From: JACJVV01 sp047602755
GTDB lineage: Archaea > Nanobdellota > Nanobdellia > Woesearchaeales > JACJVV01
DNA: 64,000 nt
Assembly: GCA_047602755.1 (NCBI GenBank)
Contig: JBLKOM010000001.1
Coordinates: 1-64,000, forward strand
Reading direction: 5' to 3'
Shown: positions 17,081 through 25,288 of the stretch, piece by piece
Layout of the letters: each line of letters opens with the position of its first letter
How positions within the stretch are numbered: position 1 is the first letter of the stretch
Program-made: the position numbers and the translations under genes
Notes under the pieces: generated by a model
Told to the model about the DNA's origin: nothing
Databases searched by the model: none
What the model saw: only the letters and a program-made list of their open reading frames with translations

Positions 17081-18850
17081 TCACCCAATATATTCTCTTT
17101 TCACATAATGAGTATGCAAATATTTATGAGCTTTCTCACTACCAAATTTACCATATTCTTGGTCATATAATTTAATTAAAGTTTTATTTTGATGAGACTT
17201 TCTAATAGCTTTGGAACGGTCATCAGAATTTAATGCTTCTGCGCGTTTTTGTAATTCCAATTCACTTAAAGATACAGGAGGTTGACCACCACCTCCAACG
17301 CAACCACCATAACAAGCCATTATTTCAATAAAATCATACTTACAATTTCCTGCTTTAATTGATTCCATAACTTCTCGTGCTTTACCCAAAGTATGAATAA
17401 CTGCAATATTAACTTTTTTTCCTTTAATTTCAAGTGTTGCTTCTTTTATAGTATTCATTCCTCTTACTTGTTTATATTCTATTTCCTTTATATCTTCGCC
17501 TGAAATAAAATCTGCTGCTGTCCGGAGTGCAGCTTCCATAACACCACCAGTTCTTCCAAATATACTACCAGCACCTGTACTTTCTCCTAATGGATTATCA
17601 AAATCAGAATCAGGTAAATCTTTAAAATCAATACCAAACATCTTAATAACTTTTGCAAGTTCAACCGTTGTCAATATTTCATCAACATCTCCTGCAAATT
17701 CAGGACGTTTAATTTCAAATTTTTTTGCTGTACAAGGCATAATATCTACTAAATAAATATCATCTGATTTAATATTCTGAGTTTTACTATAATAACTTCT
17801 AATTAAACTTCCCATCATTGCTTGAGGTGATTTACAAGTAGACATATGCTTTAACTGATCAAAATAAAATTGTTCACCAAACTTAATCCATGCAGGGCAA
17901 CATGTAGTAATTAAAGGCAAATCTTTACCAGATGTAAATCGTTTCACAAATTCAGTTGCCTCCTCAACAATAGTCATATCTGCAGCTAAATCTGAATCAA
18001 AAACTTTGTCAAAACCTAAACGCTTCAATGCAGTAACTAATTTTCCAGTAACAGGTGTTCCAGCAGGCATCCCAAAACATTCACCAATTGTTGCACGAAT
18101 TGAAGGTGCTACTTGAACAACAAGATGTTTATTACTTCTTCCGGCAAGTTTTGCGCGTATTTGATTAACAACATCTTTTATATCAGATTTCTCAGTTAAA
18201 GCAGCAACAGGACAATTTACGACACATTGCCCACAATTAATACAACTACTATCTGCTAATTTATGATGAAAAGGAGGAGCAACATTCATATAAAAACCCC
18301 TATCATGATTTTCAATTGCATATACTGTTTGAATATCATTACAAACACGAACACACCTTGCACATTTAATACATTTATTAGGATTTCTTGCAATAGAAAC
18401 ACTACTATCATCTCTTGGATAAGTTGCTTTTTCACCTTCAAAAGGCATTTCTCTAACCATTAGATCACTACTGTATTGCTGAAGTTTACATTGAAGATTT
18501 TTTTCACAAGTAGGACAATTTAATTCATGATTAGATAATAATAATTCTAAAACAGTTCTTCTTGCATGTAAAACTAGTTCACTATTTGTCCATATTTTCA
18601 TTCCATCTTTTGCAGGAGTACTACATGATGCTTGAAGATTTCTAAAACCTTCAACTTCAACAACACAAATTCTACAAGCACCTACAATATCAAGTCTAGG
18701 ATGAAAACAAAAAGTAGGTATTTCAATATCATTTTCTTGAGCAATATTCAAAATAGTCTGACCTTGTTTTCCTATTACTTCTCTATTATCAATAACAAGT
18801 TTTATTTGTTTTAGTTGATTTAATTTTTTAATTTGTTTTTCTTGCTTCAT
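17081..18850 (-). CDS. hydA: [FeFe]-hydrogenase catalytic subunit HydA (trimeric type)
   Basis: A 589-residue hydrogenase interconverting H2 and protons. In order: N-terminal [2Fe-2S] ferredoxin domain (C48, C59, C62, C76); His-Cys3 cluster (H108, C112, C115, C121); two [4Fe-4S] sites (C160/163/166/170 and C203/206/209/213); then the H-cluster domain with TTCCPAW (315-321), MPCTAKKFE (from 371) and EIMACYGGCVGGGGQP. The C-terminal small-subunit-like part carries LIKLYDQEYGKFGSEKAHKYLHTHY. The first H-cluster motif is TTCCPAW rather than TSCCPGW. With HydB and HydC upstream, this fits the electron-bifurcating group A3 type. Maturases HydE, HydF and HydG are not in the window. Confidence 0.95.
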   Translation of the reverse strand: MKQEKQIKKLNQLKQIKLVIDNREVIGKQGQTILNIAQENDIEIPTFCFHPRLDIVGACRICVVEVEGFRNLQASCSTPAKDGMKIWTNSELVLHARRTVLELLLSNHELNCPTCEKNLQCKLQQYSSDLMVREMPFEGEKATYPRDDSSVSIARNPNKCIKCARCVRVCNDIQTVYAIENHDRGFYMNVAPPFHHKLADSSCINCGQCVVNCPVAALTEKSDIKDVVNQIRAKLAGRSNKHLVVQVAPSIRATIGECFGMPAGTPVTGKLVTALKRLGFDKVFDSDLAADMTIVEEATEFVKRFTSGKDLPLITTCCPAWIKFGEQFYFDQLKHMSTCKSPQAMMGSLIRSYYSKTQNIKSDDIYLVDIMPCTAKKFEIKRPEFAGDVDEILTTVELAKVIKMFGIDFKDLPDSDFDNPLGESTGAGSIFGRTGGVMEAALRTAADFISGEDIKEIEYKQVRGMNTIKEATLEIKGKKVNIAVIHTLGKAREVMESIKAGNCKYDFIEIMACYGGCVGGGGQPPVSLSELELQKRAEALNSDDRSKAIRKSHQNKTLIKLYDQEYGKFGSEKAHKYLHTHYVKREYIG

Positions 18851-18859
18851 TTTTACATT

Positions 18860-20701
18860 TCATCTTTTAATAACTGAATCAAATGCACATACTTTTTGAC
18901 ACATACCACATTTTATACATTTTAACTGATCAATTAAATAAACCTCGCGTGGTTTACCTGATATGCAACTAACAGGACAATGCCTTGCACAGTTTCCACA
19001 GCCTACACAATCCTTTGTTATAAAAAATTCAATTAAATTAAGACATTGTTTTGCAGGGCAATGTTTTTTTTCAATATGCATGATATACTCTTGTTCAAAT
19101 TTATCTATTGTTGATATTACTGGATTAGGAGCTGTCTGACCAAGACCACACAATGAACTATCTTTAATTACAGCAGCAAGATCACGTAAAATATAAATAT
19201 CCTCTTTTTTAGCCACACCTTTAGATATTCTATCGATTATTTCTAGCATTCGTTTTGTTCCTTCTCTACAAGGTACACATTTACCACAACTTTCCTCTGC
19301 TGTAAATGTTAAAAAAAACTTAGCGACACTTACCATACAATCATCTTCATCCATAACAACTAAACCACCAGAACCCATGATTGCTCCAACTTTAGGGATA
19401 TTATCAAAATCAAGAGGAGTGTCTAATTCATTTGCAGTGATACAACCACCACTTGGACCACCACTTTGAACTGCTTTAAACTGTTTATCTTTCTTAATAC
19501 CACCACCAATATCATAAATCAATTCTTTAAGAGGAATACCCATTGGAATCTCAACAACACCAGAACGTTTAATTTTTCCAGCCAAACAAATACATTTTGT
19601 TCCTGAATTATTATTCGAACCTATTTGTTTATAATTATCAACACCCATAGAAAAAATATTTGCAACCTGTGCATAAGATTCAACATTATTAATATTTGTT
19701 GGATATCCATTAATCCCATGCTCAGCAGGATAAGGTGGTCTTGGAGTTGGATGTCCTCTAGCACCTTCAACAGAATGCATTAATGCAGTTTCTTCACCAC
19801 AAACAAAAGCACCAGCTCCTTTCATTATAGATACATCAAAATCGAAACCCATACCTAAAATATTTTTACCAAGTAAATTATTTTTACGTAGTATTTGAAT
19901 TGCTTTTTCAAGAGTTTCAATTGCTAAAGGATACTCTGCGCGTGTATAAATCACTCCTTGCTTTGAACCAGTAGCATATGCAGCAATTATAAATCCTTCA
20001 AGTATTGAATAAGGATCACTCTCCATAATTGTACGATTCATAAATGCTCCTGGATCACCTTCATCAGCATTAACAACTAAATATTTCATTTTTTCAGGAT
20101 TATTTGCAAGAAATTGCCATTTCATTCCTGTAAGAAAACCTGCGCCACCTCTTCCTCTAAGCCCAGATAATTTAACAGTCTCAATAACATCAGATGGATC
20201 AACTTTCAAAGCATTAACTAAACCTAAAAAACCACCAGTAGAAATATAATGTTTTATATCAGTAGGAGTAATTAATCCACAACGTTTCATTATAATGCGT
20301 TTTTGTTTTTTATAATAATCAATTTCAGATAAATTTTCACCCTCATAATATTCATCTAATTTTCTTCCATTAGATATAGCATCAATTAATCTTGGAACAA
20401 TATCAACAGTTAGCTTTGAATAAATTTGTTTAACATTATTTTTTTGAACAACAACAACTGGCTCATTAAAACACATTCCAGAACAACCAACATCAAGTAT
20501 TGGAATATCATTAACAAACTTCTTTAATTCATCTAAAGTATCTTTAGCACCTGCAGAAATACCACAAGTTGCTAAACCAACTGTAATTTTATCAGAGTTT
20601 TCAATAAAATTTTTTACTTCAGTTCTTTTTTGAATACAAATATCAGTATCATGCCACAATCTTCCTTTTTCTAATTTTTCACCACAAAACATACATTTCA
20701 T
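18860..20701 (-). CDS. hydB: HydB, NuoF-like diaphorase subunit of the hydrogenase
   Basis: A 613-residue NADH/FMN subunit. It begins with a small CxxC segment (MKCMFCGEKL), then a thioredoxin-like [2Fe-2S] domain (ATCGISAGA, DVGCSGMC). The NuoF core has GLRGRGGAGFLTGMKW and NADEGDPGAFMNR for FMN/NADH, and the ESCGKCVPCREG plus CGLGQTAPNPV [4Fe-4S] site. The tail has HCPAKQC and two ferredoxin motifs (CVGCGNCARHC, CIKCGMCQKVC). In trimeric hydrogenases it couples NADH and ferredoxin to H2. Its start overlaps the hydC stop by 4 nt and hydA begins 9 nt after its stop: a coupled operon. Confidence 0.95.
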   Translation of the reverse strand: MKCMFCGEKLEKGRLWHDTDICIQKRTEVKNFIENSDKITVGLATCGISAGAKDTLDELKKFVNDIPILDVGCSGMCFNEPVVVVQKNNVKQIYSKLTVDIVPRLIDAISNGRKLDEYYEGENLSEIDYYKKQKRIIMKRCGLITPTDIKHYISTGGFLGLVNALKVDPSDVIETVKLSGLRGRGGAGFLTGMKWQFLANNPEKMKYLVVNADEGDPGAFMNRTIMESDPYSILEGFIIAAYATGSKQGVIYTRAEYPLAIETLEKAIQILRKNNLLGKNILGMGFDFDVSIMKGAGAFVCGEETALMHSVEGARGHPTPRPPYPAEHGINGYPTNINNVESYAQVANIFSMGVDNYKQIGSNNNSGTKCICLAGKIKRSGVVEIPMGIPLKELIYDIGGGIKKDKQFKAVQSGGPSGGCITANELDTPLDFDNIPKVGAIMGSGGLVVMDEDDCMVSVAKFFLTFTAEESCGKCVPCREGTKRMLEIIDRISKGVAKKEDIYILRDLAAVIKDSSLCGLGQTAPNPVISTIDKFEQEYIMHIEKKHCPAKQCLNLIEFFITKDCVGCGNCARHCPVSCISGKPREVYLIDQLKCIKCGMCQKVCAFDSVIKR

Positions 20702-21138
20702 TTTTTATATCCTTCAATTACCTTAATCACTTTTTTTGAATCTAAATCACCATATACTTTTCCATTAATCATTATAGCAGGAGCTCTTGCACAAGCACCA
20801 ATACAATTGACACATTCTAATGTGAATAAACCATCATCTGTTGTATCACCTAACTCAACTTTAAGATGTTGCTTTAGACTTTCTATTATATCAGCAGATC
20901 TATTTACATGACAAGCTGTACCATTACATATAGATATAACATATTTTCCACTTTTTTTTAATTTAAATTGTGAATAAAAAGTTATTACACCAAACATTTT
21001 TGCTAAAGGAATACCTAACTCACGAGCAATAACTTGAGTTTCTTTCTCAGGAATATAACCATATTTTCCTTGAATAGATTGCAAAACAGAAATAATATTT
21101 TTATCAGATACATGTTTTTTAACAATATCAGCTGTCAT
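20698..21138 (-). CDS. hydC: HydC, NuoE-like [2Fe-2S] subunit of the hydrogenase
   Basis: A 146-residue NuoE/HydC protein with an N-terminal helical domain (SVLQSIQGKYGYIPEKE, VITFYSQFKL) and a thioredoxin-like [2Fe-2S] domain with CNGTACHV and CVNCIGACARAP supplying four Cys ligands. It is first in the hydC-hydB-hydA-membrane protein operon. A TATA-like TTTATATTT on the minus strand lies ~15-20 nt before the ATG, so the mRNA may be leaderless. The ferredoxin gene starting at 21344 is divergent and shares this intergenic region. Confidence 0.95.
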   Translation of the reverse strand: MTADIVKKHVSDKNIISVLQSIQGKYGYIPEKETQVIARELGIPLAKMFGVITFYSQFKLKKSGKYVISICNGTACHVNRSADIIESLKQHLKVELGDTTDDGLFTLECVNCIGACARAPAIMINGKVYGDLDSKKVIKVIEGYKK

Positions 21139-21343
21139 AATAAAACATTCACAAAAGTAAATATAAATGTTACTGTTTTCCGACGAGACATATTAATTTT
21201 GATTCATATGTTTTTAAGAAATACAATCTAATTTTTTACAAAAAAAAGAGTATAAAAAAATATATCAGATATAAATAATAAACTAAATAATTATATTTTT
21301 TGAAACTACCAAATATTTATACTTAAATACATTATGAGAAAAT

Positions 21344-22252
21344 ATGAGTATCCGAAGTATTATCAAAATCAATGAAGACATATGCAATGGTTGTGGAGTA
21401 TGTGTTCCTAATTGCAATGAAGGAGCACTACAAATAATTGATGGGAAAGCAAGACTAATTTCTGATCTTTTTTGTGATGGCTTAGGTGCATGTATAAGTA
21501 CATGTCCATTAAATGCAATAACTATTGAAGAAAGAGAAGCAGAACCATATGACGAAAGAAAAGTTATGGAAGAAAATATCATTCCAAAAGGTGAAAATAC
21601 AATAAAAGCACATCTTGAACACTTACAAGTTCATCAAGCAGGAGATTATCTAAAAGAAGCATTAGATTATCTTAGAGAAAAAGGAATTGAAAATCCACTA
21701 GCTAAAAAACAAAAAGAAAAATCGCATGCAAAACACAACTCACATCCTAATTCATTTATGGGGTGCCCAGGTTCAAGAATGATGAATTTTAACAATCAAG
21801 AAAATGATAATAATATTGAAAATAATGACACTAGTAATGATACCAATACGCTGAAAACAAACAATAATACATCAGAATTAAGGCAATGGTCTGTACAATT
21901 ACCTCTTGTTTCACCAAATGCACCTTATTTTCACAAAAAAGATATATTATTAGCTGCAGATTGTGTTCCATTTGCAATGCCTGATTTTCACCAAAAATAT
22001 CTAAAAGGAAAAAGTTTAGCTATTGCATGCCCTAAATTAGATACTAATCAAGAGAACTATATAAAGAAATTAATAGTTATGATCAATGAAAGTAAAATAA
22101 ACACATTAACAGTTATGATTATGGAAGTACCATGTTGTAGGGGATTATTACAAATTGCAAAAAAAGCAGTTGAAAATGCAAACAGAAAAATTCCATTAAA
22201 AGCTATAACAATTCAGATCCAAGGTAAAGTAAAAGAGGAAGAATGGATATAA
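21344..22252 (+). CDS. [4Fe-4S] ferredoxin-domain protein with long Cys-containing C-terminus
   Basis: A 302-residue product. The N-terminus is a two-cluster ferredoxin (CNGCGVCVPNCNEGAL, and a second site with an irregular CDGLGACISTCP). The middle is Asn/Asp-rich and low-complexity (~140-180). The C-terminal part has VPFAMPDFHQKY, AIACPKLD and VPCCRGLL, Cys positions typical of this ferredoxin-like family that accompanies hydrogenases and hybrid-cluster proteins. TTTATACTTAAATA lies ~30 nt upstream of the ATG, so the mRNA may be near-leaderless. Its stop overlaps the cupin start by 10 nt. Divergent from hydCBA; it may be the ferredoxin partner. Confidence 0.82.
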   Translation: MSIRSIIKINEDICNGCGVCVPNCNEGALQIIDGKARLISDLFCDGLGACISTCPLNAITIEEREAEPYDERKVMEENIIPKGENTIKAHLEHLQVHQAGDYLKEALDYLREKGIENPLAKKQKEKSHAKHNSHPNSFMGCPGSRMMNFNNQENDNNIENNDTSNDTNTLKTNNNTSELRQWSVQLPLVSPNAPYFHKKDILLAADCVPFAMPDFHQKYLKGKSLAIACPKLDTNQENYIKKLIVMINESKINTLTVMIMEVPCCRGLLQIAKKAVENANRKIPLKAITIQIQGKVKEEEWI

Positions 22253-22572
22253 TTAATAATAATAAAATAGAGTTTCAAAACATAAATGAAATTATACAAT
22301 TCCCTAATAAAGGAATATTCAGCAAGGTTATTGCAAAAGGAATAAATTATAATTATTCATTAATGTGTCTTTCTTCTGGAACAGATATTGAAGAACATAC
22401 TTCAGCAAAAGCTGGCATAGTACATGTATTAAAAGGAAAAGGAACATTTATTTTATTTGATCAAAAAATTGAAATGCATGAAGGAGTAATAATTCATTTA
22501 CCTGCAAATGCTCCACATTCATTAAGTTCTAAAAATAATCTAGCAATACTTCTATGTCTTACAAAACCATAA
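22243..22572 (+). CDS. Single-domain cupin protein
   Basis: A 109-residue small beta-barrel protein. Metal-ligand-like residues are in EEHTSAKAGIVHVLKGKG (motif 1, with only one clear His pair) and HLPANAPHSL (motif 2). It starts inside the last codons of the ferredoxin gene (10-nt overlap), so the two are coupled. Cupins of this size bind small ligands or metals and are common beside ferredoxin genes of this type. The substrate is unknown. Confidence 0.8.
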   Translation: MDIINNNKIEFQNINEIIQFPNKGIFSKVIAKGINYNYSLMCLSSGTDIEEHTSAKAGIVHVLKGKGTFILFDQKIEMHEGVIIHLPANAPHSLSSKNNLAILLCLTKP

Positions 22573-22733
22573 CCATATTTTCATAACCTTTAAAAAGGAA
22601 CAATAAATAAGACGACAATAAGAAGTGACAAATTAATCATAGTAACTAAAAAAAATAAATACAATATAACTATATACTTTTTTGTATATTTGTTGCTTTA
22701 ATAATACAAAATTAAACAAATAGGAGGAGTAAA

Positions 22734-23588
22734 ATGACAGAACACAAAAAACATGAAGATTCTGGTTCAAAAAAAACAGAAACTATTACAATAACTAAAA
22801 CAACACTCTGGCAAATAGTATCAGGAGTTTTAGGATTATTATTAATTGTATCTTTATTTACTGGTGGATTTGGAATTGGAGCAAGTGACCCAACTCCAGC
22901 ACAACCAGTACCACAACAACAAGTACAACCAACACAACCTACACAGCCTACACAACCACCAGCAATTGGAAGTATTACTATGGCTCAAGTTAATGATGGT
23001 GTAACACCAGTAAAAGGATCTGACGATGCACAAGTTACAATGTATAAATGGTCTGACTTTGCATGCGGTTTTTGTACACGATTTAATCAAGAAACATTTG
23101 GGAGATTAGAAACAAATTATATTGAAACTGGAAAAATGAACTATGTTCAAAGACATGGAAGAACACCAAACAGCAAACCTACTGAAGCAGTAAGATGTGC
23201 TGGAGAACAAGATAAATTCTATGAAATGAACCAAATGATTTTTGATAAAGGTTACAGTGGAGGAGTTCCAGCATTAAAACAATACGCTGAAGAACTTGGA
23301 CTAAATACAGTACAATTTAATGCATGCCTTGACAATGGTGAAATGACTGATAAAGTTAATCAAGATATCCAGCAAGGACAAGCAATTGGTTTATCAGGTA
23401 CACCAGGATTCATCATAACTAGCACAGTAAGTGGTGTAACTGTTGAAGATGTACAAAATGCTATACCTGCACAATTTGCAAGAAATATGTTCCCATTAAG
23501 AACAGATACAGGTGTTGGTGTAAGAGTTTCAGGTGCATTACCTTATGAAGCATTTGAAGCTGTTATCGAAGCATTACTTGGTAACTAA
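22734..23588 (+). CDS. Membrane-anchored DsbA-like thiol oxidoreductase
   Basis: A 284-residue type II membrane protein with an N-terminal cytoplasmic stretch, one membrane helix (~25-48) and a Pro/Gln/Thr linker (PTQ repeats, ~53-77). A DsbA/Thioredoxin_4 domain follows, with the active site CGFC at 111-114 and the cis-Pro loop LSGTPGFII. The DsbA helical insertion is present (EAVRCAGEQDKFYEMNQMIF). A ~30-residue stretch after the cis-Pro loop is longer than usual. GGAGG precedes the ATG. It most likely forms or isomerises disulfides outside the membrane. The adjacent lipoprotein thioredoxin could be its partner, and the cysteine-rich surface proteins likely substrates. Confidence 0.9.
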   Translation: MTEHKKHEDSGSKKTETITITKTTLWQIVSGVLGLLLIVSLFTGGFGIGASDPTPAQPVPQQQVQPTQPTQPTQPPAIGSITMAQVNDGVTPVKGSDDAQVTMYKWSDFACGFCTRFNQETFGRLETNYIETGKMNYVQRHGRTPNSKPTEAVRCAGEQDKFYEMNQMIFDKGYSGGVPALKQYAEELGLNTVQFNACLDNGEMTDKVNQDIQQGQAIGLSGTPGFIITSTVSGVTVEDVQNAIPAQFARNMFPLRTDTGVGVRVSGALPYEAFEAVIEALLGN

Positions 23589-23593
23589 TTAAC

Positions 23594-23932
23594 ATGAAAA
23601 AAATTATTTTTTTTCTTTTTTCAATTTCTTTACTAATTCTATTAACTGCTTGTAGTAATCAAGAACCAGGCTTATATGATGAGTTTGCAACTTGTTTAAC
23701 TGAACAAGGAGTAAGAATGTATGGGACAGAATGGTGTGGTGCATGTGCTACTCAGAAAGAAATATTTGGTAATTCATTTAGAAATGTTGAATATATTGAT
23801 TGTGAACGAAACAGAGATACATGCTTAAGAAATGGTGTAAGAGCATATCCTACTTGGTTAGCTCAAGGTGTACCATATGAAGGAGTACAAAATATAGAAC
23901 AATTAGCAGAAATAAGCGGATGTGAGTTATAA
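23594..23932 (+). CDS. Lipoprotein with thioredoxin-like domain
   Basis: A 112-residue product with a lipoprotein signal peptide (hydrophobic core then LLTAC, lipid Cys at 20) and a compact thioredoxin-like domain with active site WCGACATQK (Cys 48 and 51). It resembles the thioredoxin tail of VKOR fusion proteins (YPTWLAQGVPYEGVQ: Tyr-Pro-Thr cis-Pro loop, then the Gly-rich strand). Other Cys at ~34, ~76, ~83 and 110 may form structural disulfides. It starts 5 nt after the DsbA-like gene and is certainly co-transcribed. The likely role is redox recycling in the extracytoplasmic disulfide pathway. Confidence 0.88.
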   Translation: MKKIIFFLFSISLLILLTACSNQEPGLYDEFATCLTEQGVRMYGTEWCGACATQKEIFGNSFRNVEYIDCERNRDTCLRNGVRAYPTWLAQGVPYEGVQNIEQLAEISGCEL

Positions 23933-23988
23933 AAAAATATTTTTTATTTTTATCTCAATAATACAATCTTAAAAATCAAATATTAACA

Positions 23989-24627
23989 ATGAAATCACTA
24001 AAAAATTTAATTCTACAGAATGTAAACTCTAATATTAAATCCAAAATAGATAAAAGGCTTAATGATTTTAAAAAAATAAATAAAAAAACAAAAGAAGAAT
24101 GGTTTTCAGAACTATGTTTTTGCATCTTAACTGCTAATTCAAAAGCATCAACAGCAATAAATATTCAAAATCAATTAGGATATCATGGATTTAGAAATTT
24201 ATCACAAGAAGAATTATCAAATTTTATAAGAAACAATAAACATAGATTTCATAATAATAAATCAAAATATATTTGTGAATCAAGAAACTATGAAAATATA
24301 CAAGAAATAATAATTAATATAATTAAAAATAAAAATGAGAAATTTGCAAGAGAATGGATTGCTAACAATATAAAAGGTCTTGGACTAAAAGAAGCATCAC
24401 ATTTTCTAAGAAATGTTGGATATACTAATTTAGCAATATTAGACAGACATGTAATAAACTTAATGTTAGAACACTCTCTAATAAAAGAAAAACCAAAAAC
24501 ACTATCTAAAAATACTTATTTAGAACTTGAAAACAAACTTCAAAAATTATGCAATCAATTAGAAATGTCACAAGCACAACTAGATATGCATTTATGGTAT
24601 CTAAAAACAGGTGAAGTATTAAAATAA
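23989..24627 (+). CDS. N-glycosylase/DNA lyase, Ogg2 type
   Basis: A 212-residue HhH-GPD superfamily 8-oxoguanine DNA glycosylase/AP lyase. Seen are the small N-terminal part FSELCFCILTANSKA, the helix-hairpin-helix IKGLGLKEASHFLRNVGY with the catalytic Lys, and ILDRHVINLM with the essential Asp. The C-terminal MSQAQLDMHLWYLKTGEVLK is typical of archaeal Ogg2. It excises oxidised guanine, in keeping with the nearby peroxide-defence genes. The ATG follows shortly after a T-rich region, with no strong ribosome site. Confidence 0.92.
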   Translation: MKSLKNLILQNVNSNIKSKIDKRLNDFKKINKKTKEEWFSELCFCILTANSKASTAINIQNQLGYHGFRNLSQEELSNFIRNNKHRFHNNKSKYICESRNYENIQEIIINIIKNKNEKFAREWIANNIKGLGLKEASHFLRNVGYTNLAILDRHVINLMLEHSLIKEKPKTLSKNTYLELENKLQKLCNQLEMSQAQLDMHLWYLKTGEVLK

Positions 24628-24663
24628 ACTAAAAAAATAAGATTTAGTTAATAAAAATATAAT

Positions 24664-25287
24664 TTATTTAAATGAAAAATAAGGTATTGTCGCCATAGTT
24701 TCAGCAACTTGTTCAGGATTACTTCGCAATAAAGCAAGTGCATCCCATGTTCCATTTAAAAAAGATTGACGCACATTCTCAGGAATATCAAATTTAAATA
24801 TAGCATTTGGCTTATTAAAACTTTCATAGCTTATAGTCTTATCATTAATATCTATAGTTAATGATGTAGAAGGATTTTCTTTTACCAAATCAGCTAAAGT
24901 AATAATATCTGCTTTTGGAAGTGTAACTGCAACTAAACCAATAGAAGCACAATTTGCTTGGAAAATACCAGCATAACCTGCTGTAATTAATGCTTTAAAT
25001 CCATAATCTAAATGAGCTTGAGGTGCATGTTCACGACTTGAACCACACCCATAATTATCTCCACCTATTAAAATAGTTGCACCTTTATACCTATCATCAT
25101 TCAATGGATGATTAGGATTAGCAATTCTTTCATTTGCAAAAAGATCCTTACCATAACCTTTAAAAGAAATCCTATTTAATTGACCACCATAAACCATATC
25201 ATCAGTATTTTGATTATCTTCAGGCTTAGGAATTGCTGTACCTACAATGGTTTTAATAATTTTTTCCAATATTATTGTGTTTGTCAT
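24664..25287 (-). CDS. leuD: 3-isopropylmalate dehydratase small subunit LeuD
   Basis: A 207-residue swivel domain subunit of the isopropylmalate isomerase. The start at 25287 is preferred: it lies directly after the leuC stop (one-base gap). A longer in-frame reading that begins inside leuC would add 13 unsupported residues. Landmarks are IGGDNYGCGSSREHAPQAH (the GCGSSREHA substrate loop) and AGIFQANCASIGL. With LeuC it interconverts 2- and 3-isopropylmalate (or citraconate-type substrates). The gene order on the minus strand is leuB-like, leuC, leuD, with a nearly gapless arrangement. Confidence 0.93.
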   Translation of the reverse strand: MTNTIILEKIIKTIVGTAIPKPEDNQNTDDMVYGGQLNRISFKGYGKDLFANERIANPNHPLNDDRYKGATILIGGDNYGCGSSREHAPQAHLDYGFKALITAGYAGIFQANCASIGLVAVTLPKADIITLADLVKENPSTSLTIDINDKTISYESFNKPNAIFKFDIPENVRQSFLNGTWDALALLRSNPEQVAETMATIPYFSFK

Positions 25288-25288
25288 T

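Noticed and set aside
18263..18814. Small plus-strand ORFs within hydA
   Set aside because: They are antisense to a gene with fully conserved cluster motifs, with biased low-complexity composition.
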